Notes: generated from the letters alone by a model not told the origin. A DNA stretch of 64,000 nucleotides from Marinobacter litoralis (GCF_016427555.1 NZ_JAELVS010000001.1:682001-746000), one strand, 5' to 3'; shown: positions 43,912 through 53,676, counted from the first letter of the stretch. Made by a program: numbers and translations.

Positions 43912-44120
43912 TCGATACTCCAGATGGGTTTTGAGGCGGCTGAAAGTACCTTACCTGTGGATATTGTTTGTAGGAGCATTCCGGTTGGCTTTGTGAGATA
44001 TCTCTGTAGAACTGAAAAGCGCTAGGCGGATCATGAAAATGACGGGGCTGAGTGCGTTAGCGTTACCCTTCGAGCCCAGTGCTGGCAGGCACCTCACAGA
44101 ACGTTATAAGGCAAAGGACG

Positions 44121-45017
44121 ATGCCACTTTTCCCCACCCGGTCCGTCGGAGCCAGAACTCTGGCCACCGGTTTAATCATTTTGTTGAGCGCATTCATGCA
44201 CTCATCGCCGGCACCGGCGCAGCCGCCGGCTATTCCGCTGGCGAATGTTTATCAGCAAGGCGTGGATCTTCAGGCCTATTGGGTCAGTGAAAAACTGGAT
44301 GGTGTGCGTGCCTATTGGGATGGGCAGCAATTCTGGTCTCGTGGTGGGCACGTTTACCAAGCCCCGGCCTGGTTCACCAAACGGTTTCCGAATCAGCCGT
44401 TGGACGGCGAGTTGTGGAGCGGGCGAGGGCAGTTCTCGGCCTTATCCGGTACGGTTCGCAAGCAGCAGCCGGTTGCGGAAGAGTGGCAGGCAGTGCGCTT
44501 TCATGTTTTTGATCTGCCGATTAAAAACACACCGTTCAGCATTCGTTATCAGCGCTTGAAAAGGCTGGTCGACGAGTCCGCTTCCAGCTATCTGGTGCTG
44601 GTTGAGCAAAGCCCGATCAAAGACCATGACTCGCTTATGAAGAAGCTGGACGCAATCGTTGCGGCTGGCGGTGAAGGCCTGATGCTCAAACGTAAAGCCG
44701 GCCTTTACCAAAATGGCCGTTCGGACGATTTGCTCAAGGTGAAAACCGTTCAGGATGCCGAAGCGGTGGTGGTTGGCCACTGGCCGGGTAAAGGCAGGTA
44801 TCGGGGCATGATGGGGGCGTTGGAAGTGGCGCTTGAGAATGGTCGCCGGTTCCGCATCGGTACTGGATTCAGCGATGCAGCCCGGCACAGCCCGCCGCCC
44901 CTCGGAGCAACGGTAACCTTCCGCTATCGGGGCTTGACCGCAACGGGCTTGCCTCGTTTTGCCAGCTTCCTGAGAGTTCGGAATGACGAGCCGGATAAGG
45001 TTCCGACAACGGATTAA
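44121..45017 (+). CDS. secreted/periplasmic ATP-dependent DNA ligase (Lig E-type)
   Basis: A 298-residue minimal ATP-dependent ligase. The nucleotidyltransferase motif I is SEKLDGVRAYWDG with the adenylated lysine K58; motif IV is the GEGLMLKR segment, and motif V is DDLLKVKT. A small OB domain follows (VTFRYRGLTATGLPRFASFL). The N terminus (residues 1-33, LIILLSAFMHSSPAPAQ) looks like a signal peptide, as in Lig E proteins, which suggests work on DNA outside the cytoplasm. ATG at 44121 behind AAAGGA. Its stop codon overlaps the stop of the convergent retropepsin gene. Confidence 0.87.
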   Translation: MPLFPTRSVGARTLATGLIILLSAFMHSSPAPAQPPAIPLANVYQQGVDLQAYWVSEKLDGVRAYWDGQQFWSRGGHVYQAPAWFTKRFPNQPLDGELWSGRGQFSALSGTVRKQQPVAEEWQAVRFHVFDLPIKNTPFSIRYQRLKRLVDESASSYLVLVEQSPIKDHDSLMKKLDAIVAAGGEGLMLKRKAGLYQNGRSDDLLKVKTVQDAEAVVVGHWPGKGRYRGMMGALEVALENGRRFRIGTGFSDAARHSPPPLGATVTFRYRGLTATGLPRFASFLRVRNDEPDKVPTTD

Positions 45018-45619
45018 TCTGAGCGTTTGAGTGCTTCTGGTCGTTCCGCCAGTTCCTCGAGTGTCCGGTATTCACACTCCTGGGTTGCCATAAAACTCTG
45101 GGCAGAATCGGTCAGAATGTTGTCATCGCGCATAAAACGTCGGCCGAGCAGAACCGGATAAGAGAAGCGCCCCCGGTCAGTCAAAGAAAACTGCGTCTCG
45201 TGCAACTTGCCTGAAATGCAGAACTCCATGTTCACCACGTACCGTCGTTGCGAAGGCGCGCCTTTTCGCTTGATCAGCACGGTGCGATGCACCGGACGCT
45301 CAAACTCCAGGATGACATCTTCGTGGTCCAACTGGCCTTCACTGGGTTGGTCTTCATGATCTCCCAGCGGCAGTTTGAACCTAACCCACTCTTCATCGTT
45401 CTTTTCAAACGGTTCGACGTTAATGGCGTGCAGGGATGAGGTCTTGGCGCCCGTGTCCAGCCTCCCTTTAAGCCGGACTTCCGTGTCGTCCATCACCACC
45501 CATTCCACGAAGCCCAACACCTCCGGTTCCTTCGCTGAGGGATCTGATGGCGAAGCTGCGTGGATGTTTGTGATAAAGAAAACACTCATCAGAGCGGTGA
45601 TCATTAAGGCAGAACGCAT
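45014..45619 (-). CDS. retropepsin-like (RimB/ATP-dependent zinc protease) exported protein
   Basis: A 201-residue protein with a signal peptide (1-21, MITALMSVFFITNIHA) and an aspartic-protease-like domain: the LDTGAKTSS motif (D55, T56, G57), then MEFCISGK and RGRFSYPVLLGRRFM. This is the COG4067 family annotated as 'ATP-dependent zinc protease', whose members look like retropepsins. It should be periplasmic. It converges on the ligase gene with overlapping stop codons (TTAA). Biological substrate is unknown. Confidence 0.87.
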   Translation of the reverse strand: MRSALMITALMSVFFITNIHAASPSDPSAKEPEVLGFVEWVVMDDTEVRLKGRLDTGAKTSSLHAINVEPFEKNDEEWVRFKLPLGDHEDQPSEGQLDHEDVILEFERPVHRTVLIKRKGAPSQRRYVVNMEFCISGKLHETQFSLTDRGRFSYPVLLGRRFMRDDNILTDSAQSFMATQECEYRTLEELAERPEALKRSD

Positions 45620-45844
45620 TCATCAACTCCTGAGTTTGCACGGTAATAGGCTGTATTGGTGGGTGAATTGCCGTAAGCCTAACAGCACTGTTCTGATGTC
45701 AGGATTGCGACGCTATTAAGAATAGTTGAAGTGGCTGAAACATTATTGTCGGAATGTTTGCCTTGCGCGCGCAGCACCATTGCACCTGGGCCATATCGGA
45801 AGCCGGGGTAGCGCGTACACTGCCATTATAACGAGGAGATGTTC

Positions 45845-46756
45845 ATGGTGGTTTCGGTGTCAGCAGGAAAAATTCGACAACACATTTCAGCCATTGCCAG
45901 TGGGTTTTTAGGGGATTGGTTGGAAGCGCGTGGCAATGGGCTGGCGGTGCCTATGACTGTGTTTGCCGGTGGCAAGGTGCTGGATGCAGACAATCCGGAA
46001 TTGGCCGAGCCGGGCAGTACGCTGTGCCTCTCCCTTCATGGCTTAATGGAGTTGGAATCGGTTTGGGATTTTCCGGGCCGGGCTAAAGAGCATTACGGCT
46101 CTCAGCTGGCACGAGCCCTAGGCGATACCTCCGCTTTGAAACTGCGTTTCAACTCCGGGCGGCCCATTTACCGCAATGGCCAGGACCTGGCCGACCTGAT
46201 GGAACGGTTGGTGGTGGACTGGCCGGTGCCTGTGAAACGCGTGATTCTTCTGGGTCACAGTATGGGTGGCTTACTGGTTCGTAGCGCCTGTTATTACGGT
46301 TCCGCAAAGGGCCACAGCTGGGTGGGTAAATCGTTGGATTGTGTCTACATCGGCTCGCCTCATGACGGTTCCTGGCTTGCCATCGGGGCCCATAAGGCTG
46401 CAGGCAAGTTGAATAAAGTGCCCAGGGATTATGTGAAGGTTGTCGGTGAGGTGATCGATTTACGCAGCGAAGGCATCCGAAACCTTTCTCGTGGTGAGGT
46501 TTTTGAACCGGGAACCGAGGAGCAACCCTTGCTGTCTGGCGCGCGCCACTTTGCGGTAAGCGGGTTGTTGGTGAAAAGTGAGCGCCACCCCGTGAACGTT
46601 TGGTTCGGTGATGCGCTGGTGCATCGATCTAGTGCTCACGGTGTACGTCGGCAGGGGTGGGAGTTGACGGGAAAAGTTAATTTCCCGGGGGTGGATCATG
46701 TCCGTCTTGCTCGTCATCCAATAGTGAGTAAACAACTGCAGGAGTGGCTGGTATGA
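45845..46756 (+). CDS. alpha/beta-hydrolase, esterase/lipase type
   Basis: A 303-residue hydrolase with the nucleophile elbow GHSMGG (about 140), an oxyanion-hole motif LHGLMELE and a likely catalytic His in VDHVRLARHP near the C terminus. No signal peptide is seen. I chose the ATG at 45845, six bases after GAGGAG; the ATG at 45839 is too close. Its stop overlaps the next gene's start (ATGA), so the small protein that follows is probably coupled. Substrate is unknown. Confidence 0.85.
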   Translation: MVVSVSAGKIRQHISAIASGFLGDWLEARGNGLAVPMTVFAGGKVLDADNPELAEPGSTLCLSLHGLMELESVWDFPGRAKEHYGSQLARALGDTSALKLRFNSGRPIYRNGQDLADLMERLVVDWPVPVKRVILLGHSMGGLLVRSACYYGSAKGHSWVGKSLDCVYIGSPHDGSWLAIGAHKAAGKLNKVPRDYVKVVGEVIDLRSEGIRNLSRGEVFEPGTEEQPLLSGARHFAVSGLLVKSERHPVNVWFGDALVHRSSAHGVRRQGWELTGKVNFPGVDHVRLARHPIVSKQLQEWLV

Positions 46757-47064
46757 CCGATACGAACAACAATCTGCAATGGTGGCTGGGCTTAGCGGAT
46801 GTACTCGGTCACGGTGTGCAGCATGGTGCGGCACAGCTCAAACGTGTGCATTTATCGGTTGCTGATGAGGCCTTTCAGGTGCTGGATACGATCCCGGTGA
46901 CCCGCCCCGCAAGCCGCATAGTCAGGGCTTTCCACCACGGTATTTCTACGCTGAGTTATGACAGTGTGTCACTGGCGGGGCGGGCGGCGGTTGGGCTGGC
47001 GGGTGTTACGTCCAGCACAGGCGTTGCCTCTCGAACAGATGACGAGAGCATGAACAAATCTTAG
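46753..47064 (+). CDS. small protein translationally coupled to the hydrolase
   Basis: A 103-residue protein starting at the ATG that overlaps the hydrolase stop (ATGA), with GGAG upstream inside the hydrolase gene. It has N-terminal WWLGLADVLGHGVQHGAAQL, VADEAFQVLDTIPVTRPASR in the middle, and a Ser/Thr-rich end. No signal peptide, Cys or known motif. Coupling implies a partner or regulator of the hydrolase; this is inference. Confidence 0.7.
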   Translation: MTDTNNNLQWWLGLADVLGHGVQHGAAQLKRVHLSVADEAFQVLDTIPVTRPASRIVRAFHHGISTLSYDSVSLAGRAAVGLAGVTSSTGVASRTDDESMNKS

Positions 47065-47140
47065 TCAGGGGGTAACCCAAACACGCGATTTTCCTTGGTA
47101 GGGTGAATTTATTGAACCAAACCACGGAGGAAAACGCGTT

Positions 47141-47719
47141 ATGAGTTATAAGTCTCATTTAGTGTGTGCCACGGTTCTAAGTGCTGCTGTCCTGAGCGCA
47201 CCGGCAGTTTGGGCTCAAGATAATACCACTCGCGATCATTCCGGCCCGTACATCAGTGGTAGCTACGGTGGCTATAAGTCCCACGGCGGTGAATTCGACG
47301 ATAAAAACGACATGCTGGGTGCCGCGTTGGGTTACCAGTTTAACGAGTTCTTCGCGCTGGAGGCCGAGTACATTGACTTCGGAAACTTTGGTGATGACGA
47401 CGTAGACGGTAAGCTTAAAGGAGTAGGGCTGAGCGCCATAGGCCGTTTACCCTTAACGCAAAGCTTTGGTGTGTATGCGAAAGCGGGCGCTTTCGCTTCG
47501 GCGTTTGATGTAGAAGCGTTCGATGACAGCGAAACCTACGATGACGTGAGCCCGTTTGTGGGTGCCGGTGTGGATTTCCGAGTGACGGAACAACTTACCG
47601 CCTTTGCGGAATATAACCGGTACAACGTTGATATCGATGAAGACGATTTTAACGGTCAGGTGACCAACAGCGGTCCGGATTTCGATACCGGTCGGGTTGG
47701 TCTGAAGTTCCAGTTCTGA
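47141..47719 (+). CDS. outer-membrane beta-barrel protein (OmpA/OmpW-like barrel)
   Basis: A 192-residue outer-membrane protein. The signal peptide (1-25) ends in AVWA-QD. The mature part shows alternating strands with aromatic girdles (GPYISGSYGGYK, LGAALGYQFNEFFALEAEYI, FGVYAKAGAF), and it ends in FKFQF-like GRVGLKFQF, a C-terminal phenylalanine typical for barrel insertion. Loops are very rich in Asp and Glu. Function (structural or transport) is not known. The ATG at 47141 follows GGAGG. A terminator at 47738-47771 follows. Confidence 0.88.
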   Translation: MSYKSHLVCATVLSAAVLSAPAVWAQDNTTRDHSGPYISGSYGGYKSHGGEFDDKNDMLGAALGYQFNEFFALEAEYIDFGNFGDDDVDGKLKGVGLSAIGRLPLTQSFGVYAKAGAFASAFDVEAFDDSETYDDVSPFVGAGVDFRVTEQLTAFAEYNRYNVDIDEDDFNGQVTNSGPDFDTGRVGLKFQF

Positions 47720-47737
47720 TCCGTTAACGGAGAAAGC

Positions 47738-47771
47738 AAAAAGCGCAGCCAATTTCGGCTGCGCTTTTTTT
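47738..47771. terminator. bidirectional terminator between the barrel gene and cysK
   Basis: AAAAAGCGCAGCC (47738-47750), six-base loop, GGCTGCGCTTTTTTT (47757-47771). The A-run on one side and the T-run on the other make it work in both directions, for the barrel gene on the plus strand and cysK on the minus strand. Confidence 0.9.
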
Positions 47772-47772
47772 A

Positions 47773-48744
47773 TTACTGCTGGTTTTCCAGTTCGCCAAAG
47801 GTGTCAGCGAACAGTGCGCTGGACAAGTAGCGCTCGGCCGAGTCCGGCAGAATTACCACAATGTTCTTACCTTTGTGTTCCGGCTGTTTGCTGACTCGAA
47901 CGGCTGCAGCAACTGCGGCTCCGCAGGAAATACCGCATAGAATGCCTTCTTCCTGCATCAGGCGATGGGCCATGGCCATCGCATCTTCGTTGGATACGGC
48001 TTCCACCTGATCCACCAGGTCCATGTCCAGGTTGCCTGGTATAAAGCCGGCACCAATACCCTGGATTTTGTGAGGCGCAGGCTTCGGTTCCTGTCCACTT
48101 CTCACTTGGCCAATAATCGGCGAGTCGGTCGGCTCCACCGCGACGGTGGTAATTGCTTTGCCCTGAGTGCCTTTGATGTAACGGGACACGCCGGTCAGGG
48201 TGCCGCCGGTGCCTACGCCTGCAACGAACACGTCAACCGCGCCGTCGGTGTCATTCCAGATTTCCGGGCCGGTGGTGTCTTCGTGAATCTTGGGGTTGGC
48301 CGGGTTCTCGAACTGCTGAGGCAGGAAGTGGTTTTCGGGATCGGCTTCCACAAGTTCTTTCGCCTTGGCAATGGCGCCGGCCATACCTTTCGCTGGCTCG
48401 GTCAGCACCAGGTTTGCACCCAGTGCTTTCAGTACCTTGCGTCGCTCCAGACTCATGGATGCCGGCATGGTCAGCACCAGCTTGTAGCCGCGGGCGGCGG
48501 CTACGTAGGCGAGGGCGATGCCGGTATTACCGCTAGTGGGCTCAACAATGGTCATACCGGGCTTCAATACGCCACGTTTCTCGGCATCCCAGATCATGGC
48601 CGATCCAATCCGGCACTTGACCGAATACGCCGGGTTGCGGCCTTCAATCTTTGCCCAAATGGTGGCCCCATCGTTTACCCGGTTCAGTTTAACCAGCGGG
48701 GTATTGCCGATGGAAAGGGAGTTGTCGTCGTAGATACGTGCCAT
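47773..48744 (-). CDS. cysK: cysteine synthase A (O-acetylserine sulfhydrylase)
   Basis: A 323-residue PLP-dependent enzyme that makes cysteine from O-acetylserine and sulfide. The PLP lysine is K43 in [21 protein letters not shown] binds the acetylserine carboxylate; [13 protein letters not shown] binds the PLP phosphate. The ATG at 48744 is behind AGGAG and gives the standard CysK length; the frame is open well upstream, but it overlaps the divergent ATPase gene and has no family match there. It is divergent from the DUF815 gene. Confidence 0.95.
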   Translation of the reverse strand: MARIYDDNSLSIGNTPLVKLNRVNDGATIWAKIEGRNPAYSVKCRIGSAMIWDAEKRGVLKPGMTIVEPTSGNTGIALAYVAAARGYKLVLTMPASMSLERRKVLKALGANLVLTEPAKGMAGAIAKAKELVEADPENHFLPQQFENPANPKIHEDTTGPEIWNDTDGAVDVFVAGVGTGGTLTGVSRYIKGTQGKAITTVAVEPTDSPIIGQVRSGQEPKPAPHKIQGIGAGFIPGNLDMDLVDQVEAVSNEDAMAMAHRLMQEEGILCGISCGAAVAAAVRVSKQPEHKGKNIVVILPDSAERYLSSALFADTFGELENQQ

Positions 48745-48847
48745 GTTTTGCTCCTGCTGTCTGGTAAGATTTGTAGATCCTACCCCCGAGCGTCTGGCAA
48801 AGGCCAGATGTAGGCGAACAAACGTAAGAACCAAATGGAGTAAGGTT

Positions 48848-49627
48848 ATGAGCGAGACCTCTTTTGACTGGCAAAATACGCCCGCGGCTTTATGGCGCCG
48901 CCACCGGTCAGGCTTGAGAGCGATCCGTCGGCTGGACCCGATCAGCTGGAATGACCTGACGGGTATTGATTCGCAAAAGGCCGCTTTGGAGCGCAACACC
49001 GAGCGCTTCCTGAACAAGCAGCCCTCTAACAATGTGTTGCTCTGGGGCTCCCGTGGTACTGGAAAGTCATCTTTGATCAAAGCGTTGTTGAACCGCTATC
49101 AAAGCCAGGGCCTTCGGATGATCGAAGTGGATAAAGACGATCTGGTGAACCTGCCGGAAATTGTTGATGACATTTGCGATCTGCCGTTCCGGTTCGTGAT
49201 TTTCTGCGATGACTTGTCGTTCGATGTGGGAGAGTCGGGTTATAAGGCGCTGAAAAGTGTGCTGGAAGGTTCGTTAGAGTTGCCTCCCGAAAACGTGCGG
49301 GTGTACGCCACCTCGAACCGACGCCATCTGATGCCCGAGTTTATGAGCGACAACCTGAAAAGCGAGGTGCGCGACGGCGAGCTTCACCCGGCGGAAGCCA
49401 TTGAGGAGCAAGTGTCGCTGGCGGATCGTTTCGGGCTGCAGTTGTCGTTTTATCCCTTTTCTCAGGACGTATACCTGCAGGCAGTGGACGCTCTGTTCCC
49501 ATCGGTGGCCGATCGAGAACAACTGCATCTTGAGGCAGTCCGCTTCGCCACCCGAAAAGGCGTGCGCAATGGCCGCTCGGCCCAGCAGTTTTACCGCCAG
49601 TTTGCGGGCGACCCCCGTTTTATCTGA
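48848..49627 (+). CDS. DUF815-family P-loop ATPase
   Basis: A 259-residue AAA-type ATP-binding protein with Walker A GSRGTGKS (67-74), Walker [12 protein letters not shown], and the sensor-like [15 protein letters not shown]. The length and [17 protein letters not shown] N terminus fit the DUF815 family, whose function is not known. The ATG at 48848 follows GGAGTAAGG. The frame continues upstream to 48743 but runs into the cysK leader. It converges on the DUF3422 gene, whose end is six bases away. Confidence 0.9.
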   Translation: MSETSFDWQNTPAALWRRHRSGLRAIRRLDPISWNDLTGIDSQKAALERNTERFLNKQPSNNVLLWGSRGTGKSSLIKALLNRYQSQGLRMIEVDKDDLVNLPEIVDDICDLPFRFVIFCDDLSFDVGESGYKALKSVLEGSLELPPENVRVYATSNRRHLMPEFMSDNLKSEVRDGELHPAEAIEEQVSLADRFGLQLSFYPFSQDVYLQAVDALFPSVADREQLHLEAVRFATRKGVRNGRSAQQFYRQFAGDPRFI

Positions 49628-49633
49628 GGCGTA

Positions 49634-50941
49634 TCACTGGTGATCTGCCATACGAATAAACCGATGGTGGATCAGCCGGATGGCAATAAACACTGTCATT
49701 AGAACCACAGGAATGGCGATGCCCAGAGCTACCGGTTTGTTAATCGAATAACCGGCCCCGACGAGTGCGTTCAGCCCCAGGCTGAGCAAGCCGATCAGGT
49801 AGTAAGAAATGGCAACTACCGAGAAGCCTTCAACGGTGTGCTGCATCATCAGCTGTATGCGCGAGCGCCGATCCATGGAACTGAGCAGTTCCTGGTTCTG
49901 GCTCTGAATGGCCAGCTCCACCCGGGTGCGCATCATGTCGGAGGCTCTGTCTACCCGGCGCGACAGGTCTTCCAGCCGAACACTCACCGATTCACAGGTT
50001 TTAACCGCAGGGGTGAGCCGCCGGGTCATGAATTCGGTAATGGTGAGGTGGCCGGACACTTCGTCTTCTCGCAGTTCTTCCAAACGGGTCAGTACCAGCT
50101 GGTGGTAGGCTTTGGTAGCGGAAAACCGGAAGGTCGAGTGGGCCCGGAAGGCTTCGATTTTGGCAGCAATGTTGGTGAGCTTGGCCAGAATGGTTTGCTC
50201 GTCCAGGCTTTCGTTATCCGCCAGCGCTTGGGTGATGGTGGCCAGTTGTTGGTCCATGTCGTTCAGGGCCGGGGTGATGTTCCGCGCGACCGGCAACGCC
50301 AGCAACGACATCAACCGATAGGTTTCAATCTCCATCAGGCGCTGCACCAATCGGCCCAGCTGGCTGTCCGACATGCTGTCGTTGATCACCATGAATCGGC
50401 CGAAATTGTCGCTGTGCAGCTGGAAGGTGCCCAGCACGCGTGCGGCCCCTTCCTGAGGACTGCTGCCCACCAGTCGCATGCCCTCAAAATGCCGGCGCAT
50501 GAACGCCGGCTCGTCGCGGGCATGTGCCGACGAGGGGCTCACGTCGATATGAAAGGCCGCAACCACCGTGCCTTGAAGTTGTTTCAGCCAGCCATGGGGC
50601 AGTGCGCTGATCCCGGTTTCCTCGAATGGCTCTGCGTCGGAAGGCGCCAGATTGGTGAACGTGTACGCAGTAAACTCCATGTGCACTTCGCGGCGAATGC
50701 GCAGTTGGTCAAAGGTCTGCTCGTAGCAGGTCACTTCTTCTTCCGGCCAGGGCTCTCCCAGCTTTCGGTGCAGGCTTTGCAGGTGTTTGAACTGGTTTTG
50801 GCGCTGCTCCGGCGTGGTCACAACCGCGATGTGCGTCACTCTGGCCTGTGGCGGCAGCACCTGAAACGGCCGTGAATGCAGCTCCTGATAGAGGTCGGCT
50901 CGCAGGGGGTGAAAATCCAAAGCGACGGGCTTGGCTGTCAC
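49634..50941 (-). CDS. DUF3422-family membrane protein, coupled to the sortase kinase
   Basis: A 435-residue DUF3422 protein. The N terminus (FHPLRADLYQELHSRPFQVL) and THIAVVTTPEQRQNQF are diagnostic, and the C-terminal end has two membrane helices (about 375-398 and 405-428). Its GTG start overlaps the stop of the sortase-associated kinase by four bases (GTGA), so both are translated together. DUF3422 is otherwise uncharacterised, and this context hints at a role in the sortase signalling system or a response to envelope change. Confidence 0.9.
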   Translation of the reverse strand: MTAKPVALDFHPLRADLYQELHSRPFQVLPPQARVTHIAVVTTPEQRQNQFKHLQSLHRKLGEPWPEEEVTCYEQTFDQLRIRREVHMEFTAYTFTNLAPSDAEPFEETGISALPHGWLKQLQGTVVAAFHIDVSPSSAHARDEPAFMRRHFEGMRLVGSSPQEGAARVLGTFQLHSDNFGRFMVINDSMSDSQLGRLVQRLMEIETYRLMSLLALPVARNITPALNDMDQQLATITQALADNESLDEQTILAKLTNIAAKIEAFRAHSTFRFSATKAYHQLVLTRLEELREDEVSGHLTITEFMTRRLTPAVKTCESVSVRLEDLSRRVDRASDMMRTRVELAIQSQNQELLSSMDRRSRIQLMMQHTVEGFSVVAISYYLIGLLSLGLNALVGAGYSINKPVALGIAIPVVLMTVFIAIRLIHHRFIRMADHQ

Positions 50942-52971
50942 GGGGCAGTCCTTTGTTCGTTGGGAAGTCTTGGGATAATAACGCGGAAGGCGACACCGTC
51001 AATGCCATTAAAGTGCTGGTTTTGGGCGTCAATTCGGCCACCATGGAACTCAGCAATCAAGCGAACAATGAGCAAGCCCTGGCCCAGATGCCCCTCGGCT
51101 TTACCTTCGCGTTTCGACACAAACGCCCCGAAAATGTCCACGCCCGGGTTGACGGGCAGGCGAGAGCCTTCGTTGAACACTTCGATAAGGTAGTGCTCGG
51201 CGTCTTGCTCAAGGCGCAGCAGAATCTGGCCGCCCTCCGGGGTGAAGTCCCTTGCGTTATCAACCAGTTTGTCGAGCATTTGCACCAGCATCTCCGGTGA
51301 ACCATGCAGCGGGCAGTCGGTGTCAGGGGTCTGGCAATGGTGCTGGTGGTGCGGGTCCAGTTGTTGATAGGCCGCGCTGGCCTGACGGATAACGTCTGCC
51401 AGATCGAAAGGTTCCTTGTCGGCCTGATCAAAGCTCTGCTCCAACCGCGCTGCTTCGCTCATGCTGTTCAGAATGCGCCTGAGCCGTTCAGCGGCGGAGG
51501 ATGCGCGCTCCAGATATTGCTGGCGTTCATCTTCGGAGTGACTGTGCGCCAGATTCTCCAGCGATGACCGAACCACGGCCACCGGTGTTTTCAGTTCATG
51601 GGAAAGCTTGCGAGAGAAGCTTTCCAGATAATGGTTGTAGCTTTGCAGGCGTGACACCATGTGCCCGAAATGTTGCTGCAGTTGCCCCAGTTCGTCCCGG
51701 GATCGCGCGGGTGGCAGGGGCTCGAGAATACGGCCATCGTCGTCAACGCTGGCGCTGACCAGTTGTTGCAGGCGGGCGATGCGCCAGGACAGCCAACTGG
51801 CGTAACCGAGCAGGGCCAGAGTCAGAGCCAGAATAATCAGCAGGCTACGAGCCAGTACGCTCCCCAGCGCTGAGCCGGATACGCTGAGCAGTTGTTCCAT
51901 TGATTGTTTGAGCAACAGAGTCCGGCCACCAAAGAACGTGTGTTCCGTCGCCAGCCAGGTGGTGCCGTCTTGCTGAATCAAATGATGTTCGGGCAGGCTA
52001 CCGGTGTGCAGTTGATGGTGCGTTATCGCCAGCGGCTGCGGTTTGGGTTGATACATCTTGACCAGCCAGCTCAGTGCATTGAGGGTGATCTGTTCCAGGA
52101 TCTGGCTGGCCGAGAGATCATCGAAATCGGTGGTGGGCGCCGGATTGTCTGATTGGCTGTCCGCCACGATCCAGCCGGCGGGTTCCAGCAAGGTTGCATG
52201 CTGGCCGTCGCTGAGTTGCCGAGCCAGCGCGCGCTCAAGGGCGGTATTACGTTGAACCAGAAGCGGTGGTGGCGTGAGCGGTGTGCCTTCAGCGTTTTGG
52301 CTGTCGTTGGACAACCCGGCCTGAAAGCCCAGCCGGCTGCCCGGCTCGGGCTTCGGCATTCTCAGCTCCAGTTGCCAGCGAGAGCCCAGATCTTCCCAGG
52401 CCACTTCAAGCCGACGGTCGGTTCGGGCAGGGTCGCCATCAACCAGAGCGGGTACGTTGGTGCCCGGAGCCGTTGTCCGGATGAGCCATGTCGTCGTCTG
52501 GCTGTCTTGGAGTTGGCCGGGAGGAGGGGCTAAAACCAGTTCAACGCGGTCGTGAGGCTGGTTGGGCTGGCTCGGATTGAAGGGGCGCAGGCCCCGATTA
52601 CGCTTTTGTATCAGCAAATAGAGATAACGGTTGTTGCTGGTGACCAGCCATCGTAGATTTTCCTGACCGGGGCGGGATTGCCAGGGAAGTTGGTCTTCGT
52701 GATCGCGAAAGCCGGGCCAGGTGGTGGTGAACCCGTCTACTTTCGGAAATTGCCGGGTGCTGTCGGCATAAAGTGCGTTATGGTCTGTGACCACGGGCGT
52801 TCCCAGCATGAAATCGCCAGCGAGTTCGGCCAGCCGGGCGCCTTTTTCTTCCAGTTGTTGCAGGGCTTGTGCGCGCAGAGCGTTGTCCAGTTCCAACACA
52901 AATTTCAGGCCGGCCCACGGGATCAGCAGCATCAGTACGCTGGCCAGAAATAACTGGCGCTTGAGACTCAC
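50938..52971 (-). CDS. sortase-system sensor histidine kinase (PdsS-like)
   Basis: A 677-residue membrane kinase matching the proteobacterial dedicated sortase system histidine kinase. It has an N-terminal membrane helix (about 7-27), a large periplasmic domain (about 28-375; WRLLTSNNR-like WLVTSNNRYLYLLIQKRN), a second helix (about 385-405, SLLIILALTLALLGYASWLS), HAMP, HisKA with SHELKTPVAV, and an ATPase domain (LDKLVDNARDFTPEGG, GQGLLIVRLIAEFHGG). It is separated by three bases from the regulator gene and coupled to DUF3422, so three genes share an operon. Confidence 0.88.
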   Translation of the reverse strand: MSLKRQLFLASVLMLLIPWAGLKFVLELDNALRAQALQQLEEKGARLAELAGDFMLGTPVVTDHNALYADSTRQFPKVDGFTTTWPGFRDHEDQLPWQSRPGQENLRWLVTSNNRYLYLLIQKRNRGLRPFNPSQPNQPHDRVELVLAPPPGQLQDSQTTTWLIRTTAPGTNVPALVDGDPARTDRRLEVAWEDLGSRWQLELRMPKPEPGSRLGFQAGLSNDSQNAEGTPLTPPPLLVQRNTALERALARQLSDGQHATLLEPAGWIVADSQSDNPAPTTDFDDLSASQILEQITLNALSWLVKMYQPKPQPLAITHHQLHTGSLPEHHLIQQDGTTWLATEHTFFGGRTLLLKQSMEQLLSVSGSALGSVLARSLLIILALTLALLGYASWLSWRIARLQQLVSASVDDDGRILEPLPPARSRDELGQLQQHFGHMVSRLQSYNHYLESFSRKLSHELKTPVAVVRSSLENLAHSHSEDERQQYLERASSAAERLRRILNSMSEAARLEQSFDQADKEPFDLADVIRQASAAYQQLDPHHQHHCQTPDTDCPLHGSPEMLVQMLDKLVDNARDFTPEGGQILLRLEQDAEHYLIEVFNEGSRLPVNPGVDIFGAFVSKREGKAEGHLGQGLLIVRLIAEFHGGRIDAQNQHFNGIDGVAFRVIIPRLPNEQRTAP

Positions 52972-52974
52972 GGT

Positions 52975-53676
52975 TTAAACCTCACGAGCGTTCCACCGAT
53001 ACCCCATGCCGTAGGCGGTTTGAATGCCATCGAAGCTGGCATCCAGTTGCATGAATTTGCGCCGGATGCGTTTGATGTGAGAGGTCACGGTGTTGTCGTC
53101 GAGTACCGTGCTGGCTGCTTCCATCAGTTGTTCACGGCTTCGAACATGGCCGGGGTGTTGCACCAGCGAGTGCAGCATCCAGAATTCGGTCACGGTCAGA
53201 TCAACCGGCTGCTGGTCCCAGCTCACCGTCATGCGATCGACGTTCATTTCCATGCGCCCCCGCTGCACCACCTCATCGGGTTTTTGCAGGGCTTCAGCCC
53301 AGGCCTCGGCCCTGCGAAGCAGCGCTGTAATCCGAGCCAGCAAGTGGTCCAGACTCATGTCTTTGGTGACGTAATCGTCGGCGCCCAGGCGCAGGCCGTG
53401 CACCGTGTCGATGTCGCTGTCCCGGGCGGTCAGAAAAATAATGGGCAGGGTGGCGGACTGGTCACGCAGCGCCTGACACAGGGCGAAACCGCCTTCCGGC
53501 TCATCGCCCAACCCCACATCAATGACAGCCAGGTCAGGCAGGCTCTGGCGCAGCACTTGCCAGGCCGAAGGCCGGTCACTGTAGGTCGATACCCGATACC
53601 CCCGACGTTCAAACGCCGCCCGGTAGTTGTCTCGGATGCCTGGTTCGTCTTCTATGAGCGCAATGTGTTTTTTCAT
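52975..53676 (-). CDS. sortase-system response regulator (PdsR-like)
   Basis: A 233-residue OmpR-type regulator, the expected partner of the sortase kinase. The receiver domain has IEDE and the phospho-acceptor Asp in LAVIDVGLGDEPEGG; the extra GDEP insert is typical of this subfamily. The winged helix contains LTVTEFWMLHSLVQHPGHVR and TVTSHIKRIRRKF. I chose the ATG at 53676, since an upstream ATG at 53754 adds a non-homologous tail. It diverges from the sortase substrate gene over 179 bases, which must contain both promoters; no boxes can be assigned with confidence. Confidence 0.9.
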   Translation of the reverse strand: MKKHIALIEDEPGIRDNYRAAFERRGYRVSTYSDRPSAWQVLRQSLPDLAVIDVGLGDEPEGGFALCQALRDQSATLPIIFLTARDSDIDTVHGLRLGADDYVTKDMSLDHLLARITALLRRAEAWAEALQKPDEVVQRGRMEMNVDRMTVSWDQQPVDLTVTEFWMLHSLVQHPGHVRSREQLMEAASTVLDDNTVTSHIKRIRRKFMQLDASFDGIQTAYGMGYRWNAREV

